From positions 372,001 through 436,000 of the forward strand of contig NZ_FNHN01000002.1 of the NCBI RefSeq assembly GCF_900103525.1: a stretch of 64,000 nt of DNA, given 5' to 3'. Positions within the stretch are counted from its first letter, which is position 1. Every line of letters starts with the position of its first letter. The notes beneath the pieces were generated by a model that worked only from the letters and a program-made list of their open reading frames with translations, ran no database searches and had not been told where the DNA came from. This DNA is from Bacillus sp. OK048. Its GTDB lineage: Bacteria; Bacillota; Bacilli; Bacillales; Cytobacillaceae. Positions 9,419 through 19,656 of the stretch are shown here, piece after piece. The position numbers and the translations under genes are program-made.

Positions 9419-10480
9419 TTATTTTTTTGCAAAGGCAACAGGTACATATAATACCTGACCCTCATACACGTCTTGGTTGAGCTCGAGATTATTGTATCTA
9501 AGTAGATTGGGAATAGAAACGTCGTAACGGTCGGAAAGGCTATCGAGTGTATCACCCTTCTGAACAATACAAACTTTTAATCTCGCTTGATCTGACGCTT
9601 CTTCCTTGCGTGCAAAGAATTCCGTGAGTGTCATCGATTTCTTTTTAGATGCCTTCTTTTTTACCTGTTTAGGTGGTTCTTCTGGAGAGGAAGAACTCTC
9701 TTCCATAACTGGTTCTTTTGGTTGAGAAGGTTCCTTCACCTCTTCTGCAATTGGCTTTGCCGGCGCTTCCTCATGTTTTGGCTCACTGATTTCACTTCTA
9801 GCAAATTCAAAAACGGCAGGCTGTTGTGGCTGCTCTTCTTCTTGTGGCTCTTGATACGTAAAGGTCGGGAATTTCGGAAATGGTTCAACCTGTTTTTCTT
9901 CTGGCTGCAACTTTGCTTCTGCTTCAAATAAGAAAGTGTCCTCAAATTGATTTTCCTCTTGTTGTGGTTCCTCTGTTGCTTCTACCTGATAGCGATGGAG
10001 TACTTCATACTCTTCCTCTTCCTCTACTTCCACGTCTGCATCCTGCTGGGATGAATCATATAAACCGCTAATGGTCAGTTCAGCAGATAGTTTTAGACAG
10101 CTGCGCTCCGGAATTGCATAATCAAATGATTCGACGATGACATCAATATCATAAATACTTTGAATTCGATTGTTTGGAATGGTAATATCGACAGGAAAAC
10201 GGTGTGAGAATTCACAAATTCCTTCTTCTTGTGGATCCACTCTTTCTACATACTTTTGGTTCGGTTCATTTTCTTCCTCATTCTCCACACTATCTTCTTC
10301 ACTTCTATATTCGCCTGTTAATTCCAGCGAACCCCGTATGGTTACGTATTGATCATTTTCCTGGATGGTAATATCCGGGTCTAGAGAAATCGAAACAAGC
10401 TCAGCTACTTCCTGTCCCTTTCTAAACCACAAAGATTCCTCCAAGGAAAATCGTAGACACGATTGATTCTCCTGAGACAA
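9419..10480 (-). CDS. spoVID: stage VI sporulation protein D, coat encasement protein with LysM
   Basis: 353 residues starting at a TTG (10480) with a GGAGGAG ribosome site. The N-terminal 155 residues are the conserved SpoVID domain (CLRFSLEESLWFRKGQEV...). A long acidic Pro/Glu/Gln-rich linker follows (about 165-285). The C-terminal LysM domain is about residues 303-350 (CIVQKGDTLDSLSDRYDVSI). The protein drives encasement of the forespore by the coat, binding SpoIVA and SafA at the spore surface. The linker is compositionally extreme. A SigE-type promoter precedes it. Confidence 0.95.
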   Translation of the reverse strand: MSQENQSCLRFSLEESLWFRKGQEVAELVSISLDPDITIQENDQYVTIRGSLELTGEYRSEEDSVENEEENEPNQKYVERVDPQEEGICEFSHRFPVDITIPNNRIQSIYDIDVIVESFDYAIPERSCLKLSAELTISGLYDSSQQDADVEVEEEEEYEVLHRYQVEATEEPQQEENQFEDTFLFEAEAKLQPEEKQVEPFPKFPTFTYQEPQEEEQPQQPAVFEFARSEISEPKHEEAPAKPIAEEVKEPSQPKEPVMEESSSSPEEPPKQVKKKASKKKSMTLTEFFARKEEASDQARLKVCIVQKGDTLDSLSDRYDVSIPNLLRYNNLELNQDVYEGQVLYVPVAFAKK

Positions 10481-10530
10481 AGCGACTCCTCCTTTCGTTT
10501 CCTTTTACGCAAAATCACTATGTCACTTAC

Positions 10531-10559
10531 ACTTTATGAATAACAGCTTTTAAATATGA
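10531..10559 (-). promoter_or_regulatory. SigE-type promoter of spoVID
   Basis: Minus strand -35 TCATATT (10553-10559) matches KMATATT fully. The -10 CATAAAGT (10531-10538) matches CATACAMT at 6 of 8. Spacing is 14 bases. It lies about 50 bases upstream of the spoVID start and agrees with mother-cell expression. Confidence 0.6.
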
Positions 10560-10666
10560 TAAAAAAGCCTTGTAATCAAAAAAAGTTTAGGATTCTCTTT
10601 GTTTTTTATTTCACGACTTAACCGAAACTCACCCTTGATGTTTTTGGGCACATGGGGGCTTCTTTC

Positions 10667-11141
10667 GGTCTCTCCAGCTCCTCTGCATTGACCCTAATGC
10701 TTTTTCTGAATACTCTTCGGTCACTCTAGCTCCTCTGCATTGACCCAAATGCTTTTTCTGAATGCTCTTCGGTCACTCCAGCTCCTCTGCATTGACTCAA
10801 ATGCTTTTTCTGAATGCTCTTCGGTCACTCCAGCTCCTCTGCATTGACCCAAATGCCTTTTCTGAATGCACTTCGGTCACTTTAGCTCCTCTGCATTGAC
10901 CCAAATGCTTTTTCTGAATGCTCTTCGGTCACTCCAGCTCCTCTGCATTACCCAAATGCCTTTTCCGAATGCTCCTCGGTCACTCCAGCTCCTCTGCATT
11001 GACCCAAATGCTTTTTCTGACTGCACTTCGATCACTCCAGCTCCTCTGCATTGACCCAAACGCATTTTCTGTATGCTCTTCGGTCACTCCAGCACCTCTG
11101 CATTGACCCAAACGCATTTTCTGTATGCTCTTCGGTCACTC
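10667..11141. repeat. tandem array A: 52-bp units, nine copies plus a partial
   Basis: The motif GGTCACTCCAG recurs at 10667, 10719, 10771, 10823, 10875, 10927, 10978, 11030, 11082 and 11134. Spacing is exactly 52 except one 51-bp unit that lost a single base. Each unit holds an inverted repeat: GGTCACTCCAG, a 5-base loop, CTGCATTGACC (11-bp stem with two mismatches). The remaining 25 bases read AAATGCTTTTTCTGAATGC then TCTTC or variants. A degenerate unit resembling array B precedes it (about 10618-10666). No ribosome sites or convincing ORFs. It lies between the hemL terminator and the spoVID promoter. Confidence 0.95.
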
Positions 11142-11595
11142 CACTTGACCGAAAATTTTCTATTCTTCTTTTTCGCGCACATAGGGCCTCTCCACTTAAC
11201 CGAAACATTCCGTTTCTTCTTTTTCGCGCACATGGGAGCTCTCCACTTGACCAAAAATTTTCTTTTTTCCTTTTTCGCGCACATGGACCCTCTCCACTTG
11301 ACCGAAACATTCCGTTTTTTCTTTTTCGCGCACATGGGAGCTCTCCACTTTACTGAAACATTCCGTTTCTTCTTTTTCGCGCACATGGACCCTCTCCACT
11401 TAACCGAAACACTCCGTTTCTTCTTTTTCGCGCACATGGACCCTCTCCACTTGACCGAAACATTCCGTTTCTTCTTTTTCGCGCACATGGGGCCTCTCTA
11501 CTTGACCGAAAAATTCCATTTTTCCTTTTTCACGCACATAGGGCCTCTCCACTTGCCCGAAAACTCTCCCCTTATAGGTTTTGGGGCACATTGGA
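11142..11595. repeat. tandem array B: 51-bp units, eight copies plus a partial
   Basis: CACTTGACCGAAAC recurs at 11142, 11193, 11244, 11295, 11346, 11397, 11448, 11499 and 11550, always 51 bases apart. The unit carries GAAACATTCCGTTTC (5-bp stem) followed by TTCTTTTTCGCGCACATGG and a variable tail. The array fuses directly to array A: the unit at 11134 starts as A and continues as B. Because 51 is divisible by 3, 17-residue repeat ORFs appear on both strands; they have no ribosome sites and are taken as artefacts. Confidence 0.95.
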
Positions 11596-11639
11596 ACACT
11601 GTAAATGTCCTACTTAACAAGTATTTTTCAATAAAAAAA

Positions 11640-11662
11640 GCACTTATCAATTTGATAAGTGC
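11640..11662 (-). terminator. hemL operon terminator
   Basis: GCACTTATCA and TGATAAGTGC form a 10-bp stem. On the minus strand a run of seven T follows. It ends the hem operon before the repeat block. Confidence 0.85.
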
Positions 11663-11672
11663 CAGGAACGAA

Positions 11673-12959
11673 TTATTTTAGTTTTGAAAAAGCAATCTCT
11701 ACTGCTTTGATCGTTTTTTCGATGTCTTCGTCGGTATGTGCGGTTGATAAGAACAAGCCTTCGAATTGGGATGGCGGCAGGAATACTCCTTGTTCAGCCA
11801 TTTCACGATAATAGGCAGCGAAATATTCTAAGTTAGATGTTTTTGCTGTTTCATAGTCGATGACATCTTCATTTGTAAAGAAGAACCCGATCATCGAACC
11901 AGCACGGTTGAAAGTAACGGGAATATCATATTTTTCAGCCGCTGCTGTAATTCCTTTTTCAAGTAAGTCTCCCAAGCGCTTAAACTCTTCATAATGCTCT
12001 GGTGTTAATTGGCTTAACGTCTCATACCCAGCCGTCATGGCAAGTGGGTTTCCTGAAAGAGTTCCAGCTTGGTAAATCGGTCCGGCTGGAGCAATTTGAC
12101 GCATGATTTCAGCTTTACCACCGTAAGCGCCAACTGGCAGTCCACCGCCAATTACTTTTCCTAGACAAGTAATATCTGGAGTAATATTAAAATAGCCTTG
12201 TGCACAATTGTAGCCTACACGGAAACCAGTCATAACCTCATCAAAAACCAGCAAAGCGCCTTTTTCAGTGGTAATCTCACGAAGACCCTCTAAGAATCCA
12301 GGCAGCGGTGGCACAAGCCCCATATTCCCTGCAACTGGCTCAACGATAATACATGCAATATCATCGCCAAATTGTTCAAATGCATACTTTACCGCTTCAA
12401 GATCATTGTAAGCGACTGTAATCGTGTTTTTAGCAGTTCCTTCAGGAACACCAGGACTGTCTGGTAATCCAAGTGTAGCAACACCAGAGCCAGCTTTAAT
12501 CAACAGAGAATCACCATGTCCATGGTAACAGCCTTCAAACTTTAAAATTTTATTACGGCCTGTGTAACCTCGTGCTAAGCGGAGGGCACTCATCGTCGCT
12601 TCTGTTCCTGACGATACCATCCTTACCACTTCAATTGATGGCACACGCTCAATCACAAGCTTAGCCAGTTCGTTTTCCATTAATGTTGGTGCGCCATAGC
12701 TTGTACCAAGCTCAGCCACCTTTTTAATGCCTTCAACGACGCGTTCATTTGTATGTCCAAGGATTAGCGGTCCCCATGATAATACATAATCGATATATTC
12801 ATTGCCATCGATATCATAGATTTTAGAACCTTTTCCTCTTTCCATGAAAATCGGATCCATATTCACTGATTTAAAAGCACGTACCGGGCTATTCACCCCG
12901 CCAGGCATTAGGTTTTGAGCTTCTTTAAATGCTTCAATTGATTTTGTATATGAGCGCAT
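11673..12959 (-). CDS. hemL: glutamate-1-semialdehyde 2,1-aminomutase
   Basis: 428 residues, normal length. PLP-dependent class III transaminase fold converting glutamate-1-semialdehyde to 5-aminolevulinate. Visible motifs: [12 protein letters not shown] near the N-terminus, [26 protein letters not shown] and the PLP lysine in [17 protein letters not shown]. Last gene of hemAXCDBL; it supplies ALA for haem and sirohaem. Ends at a strong terminator. Confidence 0.98.
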   Translation of the reverse strand: MRSYTKSIEAFKEAQNLMPGGVNSPVRAFKSVNMDPIFMERGKGSKIYDIDGNEYIDYVLSWGPLILGHTNERVVEGIKKVAELGTSYGAPTLMENELAKLVIERVPSIEVVRMVSSGTEATMSALRLARGYTGRNKILKFEGCYHGHGDSLLIKAGSGVATLGLPDSPGVPEGTAKNTITVAYNDLEAVKYAFEQFGDDIACIIVEPVAGNMGLVPPLPGFLEGLREITTEKGALLVFDEVMTGFRVGYNCAQGYFNITPDITCLGKVIGGGLPVGAYGGKAEIMRQIAPAGPIYQAGTLSGNPLAMTAGYETLSQLTPEHYEEFKRLGDLLEKGITAAAEKYDIPVTFNRAGSMIGFFFTNEDVIDYETAKTSNLEYFAAYYREMAEQGVFLPPSQFEGLFLSTAHTDEDIEKTIKAVEIAFSKLK

Positions 12960-12985
12960 TTTACTTTCCTCTTTTCATCTTGAAA

Positions 12986-13963
<978 letters not shown>

Positions 13964-13981
13964 TTATAATTACCCCCAACA

Positions 13982-14755
13982 TTATTTTTCTAAGTATTCA
14001 ATCGTACTTTTGACCATTTCTTTTACGGTATATTCCTTTGGTGCAGCATGGACTGGTAATCCATAAGATCGCAGTTTTTTCTCTGTTACCGGTCCGATGC
14101 AGCCAACGACACAATTTCCGATATGACTCTCAAGTTTATACTCTTTCACCACATTCATAAAGTGATCTACAGTGGAGGGACTCGTAAACATTAAGATATC
14201 CAGCTCATCGGCAGAAAGCAGCTTTGCCAGTTTTTCAAGGCTCTCATTCGGCATGTACGTTTCATAAATGACGATTTCATCGACATGAGCACCATGCCGT
14301 ATAAGAGAACTCGATATATATTCCCTGGCGAGATTTCCTTTCGGAAGCAGGATCCTTGAACCTGGTGCCACATAGGGGAGGAATTCTTCAACAAATACCT
14401 CAGCCACATAAGAAGATGGAACAAACTCAGCTTTTAACCCCTTTTCGCTAATGACCTCTTCCGTTTTCTTGCCAATAACTGCAACTCTAGGAAATGTACT
14501 GAACTCTTCGATATTTTTAAAAGAAAAGAAAGTATCAACCGTGATATTGCTTGTAAAAATAATCCAGTTATATGTCTCAATTTCGTTTATTGCCGTTTGC
14601 AGCCGTTGATTGATTTCAATCGGACGAAACGCAATAAGAGGGATTTCGATTGAAATCCCTCCATACTTTTCTACAAGTTGTGAAAAGGATTTTGCCTGAC
14701 CTGCTCCACGGGGAACGAGGACCTTTTTGTCTTTCAAACCTAATGGTTCTAGCAT
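13982..14755 (-). CDS. hemD: uroporphyrinogen-III synthase
   Basis: 257 residues. The family diverges widely, but the pattern is clear: [13 protein letters not shown] at the N-terminus, a middle [14 protein letters not shown], and the C-terminal [15 protein letters not shown] and [13 protein letters not shown]. It cyclises hydroxymethylbilane to uroporphyrinogen III. Its ATG lies just before the hemC stop (overlap of 7 bases), so translation is coupled to hemC. Confidence 0.95.
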   Translation of the reverse strand: MLEPLGLKDKKVLVPRGAGQAKSFSQLVEKYGGISIEIPLIAFRPIEINQRLQTAINEIETYNWIIFTSNITVDTFFSFKNIEEFSTFPRVAVIGKKTEEVISEKGLKAEFVPSSYVAEVFVEEFLPYVAPGSRILLPKGNLAREYISSSLIRHGAHVDEIVIYETYMPNESLEKLAKLLSADELDILMFTSPSTVDHFMNVVKEYKLESHIGNCVVGCIGPVTEKKLRSYGLPVHAAPKEYTVKEMVKSTIEYLEK

Positions 14756-15687
14756 TGACCTTCGAGCTCCCGTTTAACCTTCTCAATCAGGTCTTTAGCT
14801 CCTTTTTCAATTAATAGGTCTGCAGCTTGAATACCAAGCTCTTCCGGGTTATGACCTCTTAGTTCCTCTTTGAAGATTTCATGGCCTTCAGGAGACGCTA
14901 CTAATACGGTTAGAACAATCTCGTCATTGTCTTCGATAGTGGCGAAGCCGGCAATTGGCACTTGGCAGCCGCCTTCCATTTTTTGAAGGAAAGCCCGTTC
15001 AGCTCTAACAGCTCTTTCTGTTTTCTTACATGTGAATTTTTCGAACAGTTCAAGAAGCTCTTTGTCATCTTCACGACATTCAATCGATAATGCTCCTTGG
15101 CCAACAGCTGGAACACAAATTTCTTCGTCGATAAATTCAGTGATGGTTTCTTTTGCCCAGCCAAGACGGGAAAGTCCTGCTGCAGCTAGGATAATAGCAT
15201 CATATTCTTCATCCTGAAGCTTCTGTAATCTCGTATCCACATTTCCACGGATCCATTTTATTTCTAAATCAGGACGTTGTACGAGTAATTGCGCGCTACG
15301 GCGAAGGCTGCTAGTACCAATAATTGCTCCTGGCTTCAGATCCTTTAACTTAACATGATCTCTTGAAATCAACGCGTCACGATGATCCTCACGGAATGGG
15401 ATACAGCCGATTGTAAGACCCTCTGGCAGGACTGCTGGCATGTCTTTCATACTATGAACAGCCATATCAATTTCTTTATCCATCATCGCTTGCTCGATTT
15501 CCTTCACAAATAAGCCTTTTCCGCCTACTTTTGAAAGTGTGACATCAAGGATTTTATCTCCTTTAGTGACAATTTCTTTTACTTCAAATTCAAAAGGTCC
15601 TCCGAGCTTTTTCAGCTGTTCAATCACCCAATTTGTTTGTGTTAAAGCCAACTTGCTGCGTCTAGAACCTACGATAATTTTTCTCAT
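14749..15687 (-). CDS. hemC: hydroxymethylbilane synthase
   Basis: 312 residues from ATG 15687 ([18 protein letters not shown]), chosen because GGAGG lies 5 bases before it. It polymerises four porphobilinogens. The dipyrromethane cofactor cysteine is in [12 protein letters not shown]. The substrate-binding arginines are present in [11 protein letters not shown] and [12 protein letters not shown]. Third gene of the hem operon. Confidence 0.98.
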   Translation of the reverse strand: MRKIIVGSRRSKLALTQTNWVIEQLKKLGGPFEFEVKEIVTKGDKILDVTLSKVGGKGLFVKEIEQAMMDKEIDMAVHSMKDMPAVLPEGLTIGCIPFREDHRDALISRDHVKLKDLKPGAIIGTSSLRRSAQLLVQRPDLEIKWIRGNVDTRLQKLQDEEYDAIILAAAGLSRLGWAKETITEFIDEEICVPAVGQGALSIECREDDKELLELFEKFTCKKTERAVRAERAFLQKMEGGCQVPIAGFATIEDNDEIVLTVLVASPEGHEIFKEELRGHNPEELGIQAADLLIEKGAKDLIEKVKRELEGQC

Positions 15688-15702
15688 GACTACCTCCTGC
15701 AA

Positions 15703-16536
15703 TTATGAATACCAAAAATGAAATGATGATAATTGACCAAAAAAGAAAAAGTTTATTAAAACGACTATAAAAGATCCTGTATTCCAAATGGCTAGCTGTC
15801 TGCCTGACATATTTTTAACAATACGCAGGTACAAATAAATACTGTACCCTAATAAAACAACAAATGATCCTATTATTTTCATATCGTACCATGGCATTCC
15901 TGGAACTTTTAGAAAGGCCCATTGTAATCCAAGAATGAGGCTTAATAACAGCATGGGAACTCCTATTACTACTAAAATATAAGAGGAGCGTTCCAGTTTG
16001 CTCAAATCTGCAATTCTCATAAGTCTCGCCCCCCACTTTTTTCTTTTCAATAAATCATATTGAATGAGATAAAGCGTCGATAGGACAAAAGATAATGAGA
16101 AAGCCCCATAGGACAGAATTGCCATTGTGATATGTATAAGTAAAAGCTCAGACATTAGCTGATTGCTAATAATATGCGAATCATGGTTAATCGGAGCAAA
16201 TGTATGAATGGCGATGACAATAAAGCCAAGTATATTCGTAAAAAAGACAATGAAATCAACCTTCAATAACCGGTTAATTCCTAGCGATAGCGTAACCAAT
16301 ATCCATGCATAAAAATACAGACCTTCAAATATCGTTAACGCCGGAAATTTTCCTGTTTTTATCATATAGGAAGTTAAAAATATCGTTTGTAAAACCCATA
16401 CAAACGCAAGTAACCAGAAGGCGATACGGTTTGCCTTCCGGTTATGGTGAATGAAATCGAAAAAATATAACAATACACTGAAGGCATATAGAACTACTGT
16501 CAATTCGTGCAGTCGTGTCATATAAAAGTCATACAT
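15703..16536 (-). CDS. hemX: HemX membrane protein (CcsA-like cytochrome assembly family)
   Basis: 277 residues with eight predicted membrane helices across the whole length. The CcsA/HemX family pattern LTIFEGLYFYAWILV replaces the WWD signature of true haem-handling CcsA, as usual for HemX. In B. subtilis HemX lowers the cellular amount of HemA. It sits between hemA (12-base gap) and hemC with an AAGAGGAA ribosome site. Confidence 0.93.
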   Translation of the reverse strand: MYDFYMTRLHELTVVLYAFSVLLYFFDFIHHNRKANRIAFWLLAFVWVLQTIFLTSYMIKTGKFPALTIFEGLYFYAWILVTLSLGINRLLKVDFIVFFTNILGFIVIAIHTFAPINHDSHIISNQLMSELLLIHITMAILSYGAFSLSFVLSTLYLIQYDLLKRKKWGARLMRIADLSKLERSSYILVVIGVPMLLLSLILGLQWAFLKVPGMPWYDMKIIGSFVVLLGYSIYLYLRIVKNMSGRQLAIWNTGSFIVVLINFFFFGQLSSFHFWYS

Positions 16537-16548
16537 AATAAGTTCCTC

Positions 16549-17889
16549 TTATGACTGAAAAGAAGCCTGAGGTACATGAACCATTGCATTTTTGGTTTCG
16601 GCTGCTTTTGTTTGTTTTTCAACAAGCTCTTCAATCTTAAATATTTTCATAAATAAATCCAATGCCTCATCAGCATCAGGACGAGCAGCCAATTCTTTCG
16701 CTTGTAAGATAGGGTCTTTTAAAAGTTGATTGATAATGCTTTTTGTATGTTTATTTAATACCTTTAGATCGCGGTCCGATAAATGGGACAGCTTGCGCTC
16801 TAGACTGACCATTGTTTCAGCTTGAATGGCAACCGCTTTATCTCTAAGTGCCGAGATAACAGGTACAACGCCCAACAAACCAAGCCATTGTTTGAAATCA
16901 ACAATTTCCTTTTCAATCATCAACATAATGGCTTGAGCTGCTTTCTTTCGCTCCTGAAGGTTTGCCTGTACAATTCCCTCTAAATCATCGATGTCATATA
17001 AAAAGACACTTTCTAGCTCAGCGATTTTAGGATCTAGGTCACGCGGAACGGCAATATCGACCAAAAATAATGGCTTACCCTTACGCTTTTTCTCCACTTT
17101 TTCCATCATTGATTTCGAAATGACAAAATCCTTCGCACCTGTAGAGCTAATCAGAATATCTGCATCCATAAGCGTATTTTGAAGATCATCGACTGTTTTT
17201 GCATCTCCAGAAAATCGATCGGCAAGAACTCTTGCTTTTTCATACGTACGATTAATGACAGTTACTTTCCTTACACCGTTCCCATGCAGATTTTGGGCTG
17301 CTAACTCACCCATTTTGCCTGCACCAAAAATGAGGACATGTTTATTTTCAAGTGAACCAAAGATTTTCTTTGCAAGTTCAACAGCTGCATAGCTAACAGA
17401 GACAGCATTTGCACCAATATCTGTTTCAGCGTGTCCACGTTTTGCTACTGTAATCGCCTGTTTGAATAAGTGGTTGAAGACTGTACCTGTTGTTCCTTGC
17501 TCTTGAGCCAAAATAAAGCTTGAACGAACCTGCCCTAATATTTGAGTTTCCCCTAATACCATTGAATGAAGACCGCAAGCTACCTTGAATAAATGTTCAA
17601 CGGCACCGTCTTCTTCGTAAACAAATAGGAATGGTGAAAACTCTGATTGTTCAATTCCGAACCATTCAGATAGAAATTCCTTTATATAATAACGGCCAGT
17701 ATGCAATTGATCTACAACGGCATATACCTCTGTACGATTACACGTCGACACAATGATGTTTTCAAGGACGCTTTTTTTGGAATTTAATTTTGTCATGGCA
17801 TCCCCAAGGTCGGCTTGATTAAATGTCAACCGCTCACGGATTTCCACAGGGGCAGTTTTATAGTTTAAACCGATCACTACAATATGCAT
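16549..17889 (-). CDS. hemA: glutamyl-tRNA reductase
   Basis: 446 residues. Reduces glutamyl-tRNA to glutamate-1-semialdehyde with NADPH, the first step of the C5 pathway. The catalytic cysteine lies in [13 protein letters not shown] (about residue 50). The NADPH fold holds [19 protein letters not shown]-terminal dimerisation helix domain is present. First gene of the hem operon, with GGGGGTG as ribosome site and an extended -10 promoter upstream. Confidence 0.98.
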   Translation of the reverse strand: MHIVVIGLNYKTAPVEIRERLTFNQADLGDAMTKLNSKKSVLENIIVSTCNRTEVYAVVDQLHTGRYYIKEFLSEWFGIEQSEFSPFLFVYEEDGAVEHLFKVACGLHSMVLGETQILGQVRSSFILAQEQGTTGTVFNHLFKQAITVAKRGHAETDIGANAVSVSYAAVELAKKIFGSLENKHVLIFGAGKMGELAAQNLHGNGVRKVTVINRTYEKARVLADRFSGDAKTVDDLQNTLMDADILISSTGAKDFVISKSMMEKVEKKRKGKPLFLVDIAVPRDLDPKIAELESVFLYDIDDLEGIVQANLQERKKAAQAIMLMIEKEIVDFKQWLGLLGVVPVISALRDKAVAIQAETMVSLERKLSHLSDRDLKVLNKHTKSIINQLLKDPILQAKELAARPDADEALDLFMKIFKIEELVEKQTKAAETKNAMVHVPQASFQS

Positions 17890-17949
17890 TTTTTTAGAAC
17901 ACCCCCAATAAGTAATACAATTACTATTTCTACATGATTAACTAGTCTG

Positions 17950-17958
17950 ATTATAACA
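17950..17958 (-). promoter_or_regulatory. extended -10 promoter of the hem operon
   Basis: Minus strand TGTTATAAT, a perfect extended -10, about 60 bases before the hemA ATG. No good -35 at 17 bases. I see no clear PerR box. Confidence 0.5.
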
Positions 17959-18119
17959 CGGGATTTTCAACATTTACCCGAAAAATGTGAACAGAAAACG
18001 AAACATATGTTACTATAAATAGGAAAAAAAGTTTATGTTTAAAATAAAATATCATCTTATGTACCGTACCAAAAAAATCAATGATATTCAAGTATACCTT
18101 ATTGGAAGTGGTGTTTTAT

Positions 18120-18608
18120 ATGAAGAATCAACGGATTTTCCCTGGAATTATCCTGATTGGCTTTGGTGTCTATCTTTTCTTACAGCAATCTGGATTTACT
18201 GCTTTTCAAGCATTGTATTCATGGCCAACGCTGCTTATTATTGTCGGTGCGGCTTTTTTAGGACAGGGATACTCTGCAAAAGACCATGAAGCAATTCTGC
18301 CTGGTGTTATCATAGGGGGGTTCGGTCTACATTTCCATTTGGCTGGTAAAGTCTCTTTCTGGCCAAACAATACCATTGGCATGCTGGTATTGTTTATATC
18401 CATTGGCTTCTTTCTTCGGTTTCAAAAAACCAATAATGGTTTGTTTCAAGCGTTTCTCTTTTTAGTAATGGCATTGTTGCTATTATTTTACGATAAAGTA
18501 TCTGAATATCTTAATTTACTGCAAAATGGGCTAAGTTTTGTTTGGAAATTTTGGCCAGCCATTATTATTCTTGTTGGAATCTACTTTCTCTTTCGGAAGA
18601 AAAAATAA
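18120..18608 (+). CDS. LiaI/LiaF-like small membrane protein
   Basis: 162 residues from ATG 18120 (MKNQRIFPGIILIGFGVYLF); an ATG 13 codons upstream has no ribosome site, while GGAAGTGGTG precedes this one. Six or so hydrophobic helices. The N-terminal PGIILIGFGVYLFLQ plus WPTLLIIVGAAFLGQG and a C-terminal repeat of the same pattern (WPAIIILVGIYFLF) match the LiaF transmembrane/LiaI-like region. Such proteins are often linked to envelope stress systems; here there is no linked two-component system, so the role is unknown. Confidence 0.72.
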   Translation: MKNQRIFPGIILIGFGVYLFLQQSGFTAFQALYSWPTLLIIVGAAFLGQGYSAKDHEAILPGVIIGGFGLHFHLAGKVSFWPNNTIGMLVLFISIGFFLRFQKTNNGLFQAFLFLVMALLLLFYDKVSEYLNLLQNGLSFVWKFWPAIIILVGIYFLFRKKK

Positions 18609-18639
18609 CGTCAGGCACTGTAATTCATCAAAATGAGGT

Positions 18640-18900
18640 TCTCTTGGAATCTCACTCCCTGTTAAATAAAGATGTCTTGTCCTTAATCGAGTAACCAGCA
18701 AAAGTAAAATAAGCGGAGATTTTCCGGTTAAATGCAAAATGGAGCTGGTTTCGGGGTAAATAAGCGGAGGTTTTCCGCTTAAGCAAAGGAATATCCTCCA
18801 TTTTTGAATTTTTTGATTCAATAGGCGGAATCTCTCCGTCTATTGAAGCCTTTTTTTATAATAATTTCTAATTAAACGGAATTTCTCCGTCTATTTTCAG
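18640..18900. repeat. cluster of short palindromic repeats in a convergent gap
   Basis: Four imperfect palindromes of 20-27 bp, for example AAGCGGAGGTTTTCCGCTT (about 18763-18781) and the pair CAATAGGCGG / CCGTCTATTG (about 18819-18845). All have the core pattern GCGGA-TTTTCCGC or CGGAATCTCTCCG. They lie in the 3' region of the plus-strand LiaI-like gene, before the convergent terminator at 18977. No ORF. Confidence 0.7.
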
Positions 18901-18976
18901 ATCAGATGCTTAACCTGATCCCCCAACCGATAATTGCGGATCCTCTTTAATTTCGTAGAAACCTTGATAAACAAAG

Positions 18977-19006
18977 AAAAGACGTATGCCAATTCATACG
19001 TCTTTT
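18977..19006. terminator. bidirectional terminator between the LiaI-like gene and engB
   Basis: AAAAGACGTATG and CATACGTCTTTT form a 12-bp perfect stem with a 6-base loop, and have A/T flanks suitable for both directions. Confidence 0.8.
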
Positions 19007-19074
19007 CTTGTGTCTTTTAATAAGGAAGCACCCGAAAACGGACTCCTTTAGAAATCTTCAGCATAACGTTATTT

Positions 19075-19656
19075 TTACATATAGCTTTGTAAAATTGTCC
19101 ATGCTTTGTCTTTGCCTTCGCCTGTTTCGGATGAAAACAAGACAATTTGATCGTTTTCGTCTAAATCAAGCGTTTCTTTTGTAACTTTTAAATACTTCTG
19201 CCATTTTCCCTTTGGGATTTTATCTGCCTTCGTTGCGATAACAATACAAGGAATGTCATAGTGCTTTAAGAAATCATACATCATCACATCATCTTGTGTC
19301 GGCGGGTGCCGTAAGTCTACAATCAAAACTGCAGCTCTTAATTGCTCACGGGAGGTAAAATACGTCTCAATCATTTTTCCCCAAGCTTCCCGTTCCGACT
19401 TCGATACCTTTGCATATCCATAGCCAGGTACATCGACAAAATGAAGAATTTCATTGATTAAGTAAAAATTTAAGGTCTGTGTTTTCCCTGGCTTTGACGA
19501 GATTCTGGCAAGGCCTTTACGATTTAACATCTTATTAATAAACGAAGATTTACCTACATTTGACCTTCCTGCCAATGCAAATTCAGGAAGCTCTGTTTCT
19601 GGGTACTGCGCTGGCCTTACGGCACTGATGACAATATCGGAACTTGTTACTTTCAT
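19075..19656 (-). CDS. engB: ribosome biogenesis GTPase EngB (YsxC/YihA)
   Basis: 193 residues. TRAFAC GTPase with G1 [13 protein letters not shown]3 [12 protein letters not shown]4 IATKADKI and G5 SSETGEG. It assists late assembly of the 50S subunit and is essential in B. subtilis. Its ATG overlaps the lonA stop as ATGA, so translation is coupled. Confidence 0.97.
   Translation of the reverse strand: MKVTSSDIVISAVRPAQYPETELPEFALAGRSNVGKSSFINKMLNRKGLARISSKPGKTQTLNFYLINEILHFVDVPGYGYAKVSKSEREAWGKMIETYFTSREQLRAAVLIVDLRHPPTQDDVMMYDFLKHYDIPCIVIATKADKIPKGKWQKYLKVTKETLDLDENDQIVLFSSETGEGKDKAWTILQSYM

Noticed and set aside
10667..11595. CRISPR array
   Set aside because: The whole 51-52 bp unit repeats with point differences; there are no variable spacers between constant repeats and no cas genes nearby.
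11073..11681. 202-residue plus-strand ORF with a 17-residue repeat (HMGPLHLTETFRFFFF pattern)
   Set aside because: It lies wholly in array B, has no ribosome site, and equivalent ORFs exist on the opposite strand because the unit is 51 bp. Taken as an artefact of a period divisible by three.
17890..18000. PerR box upstream of hemA
   Set aside because: B. subtilis hemA is PerR-controlled, but I could find no TTATAATNATTATAA palindrome here beyond a lone TATAAT.
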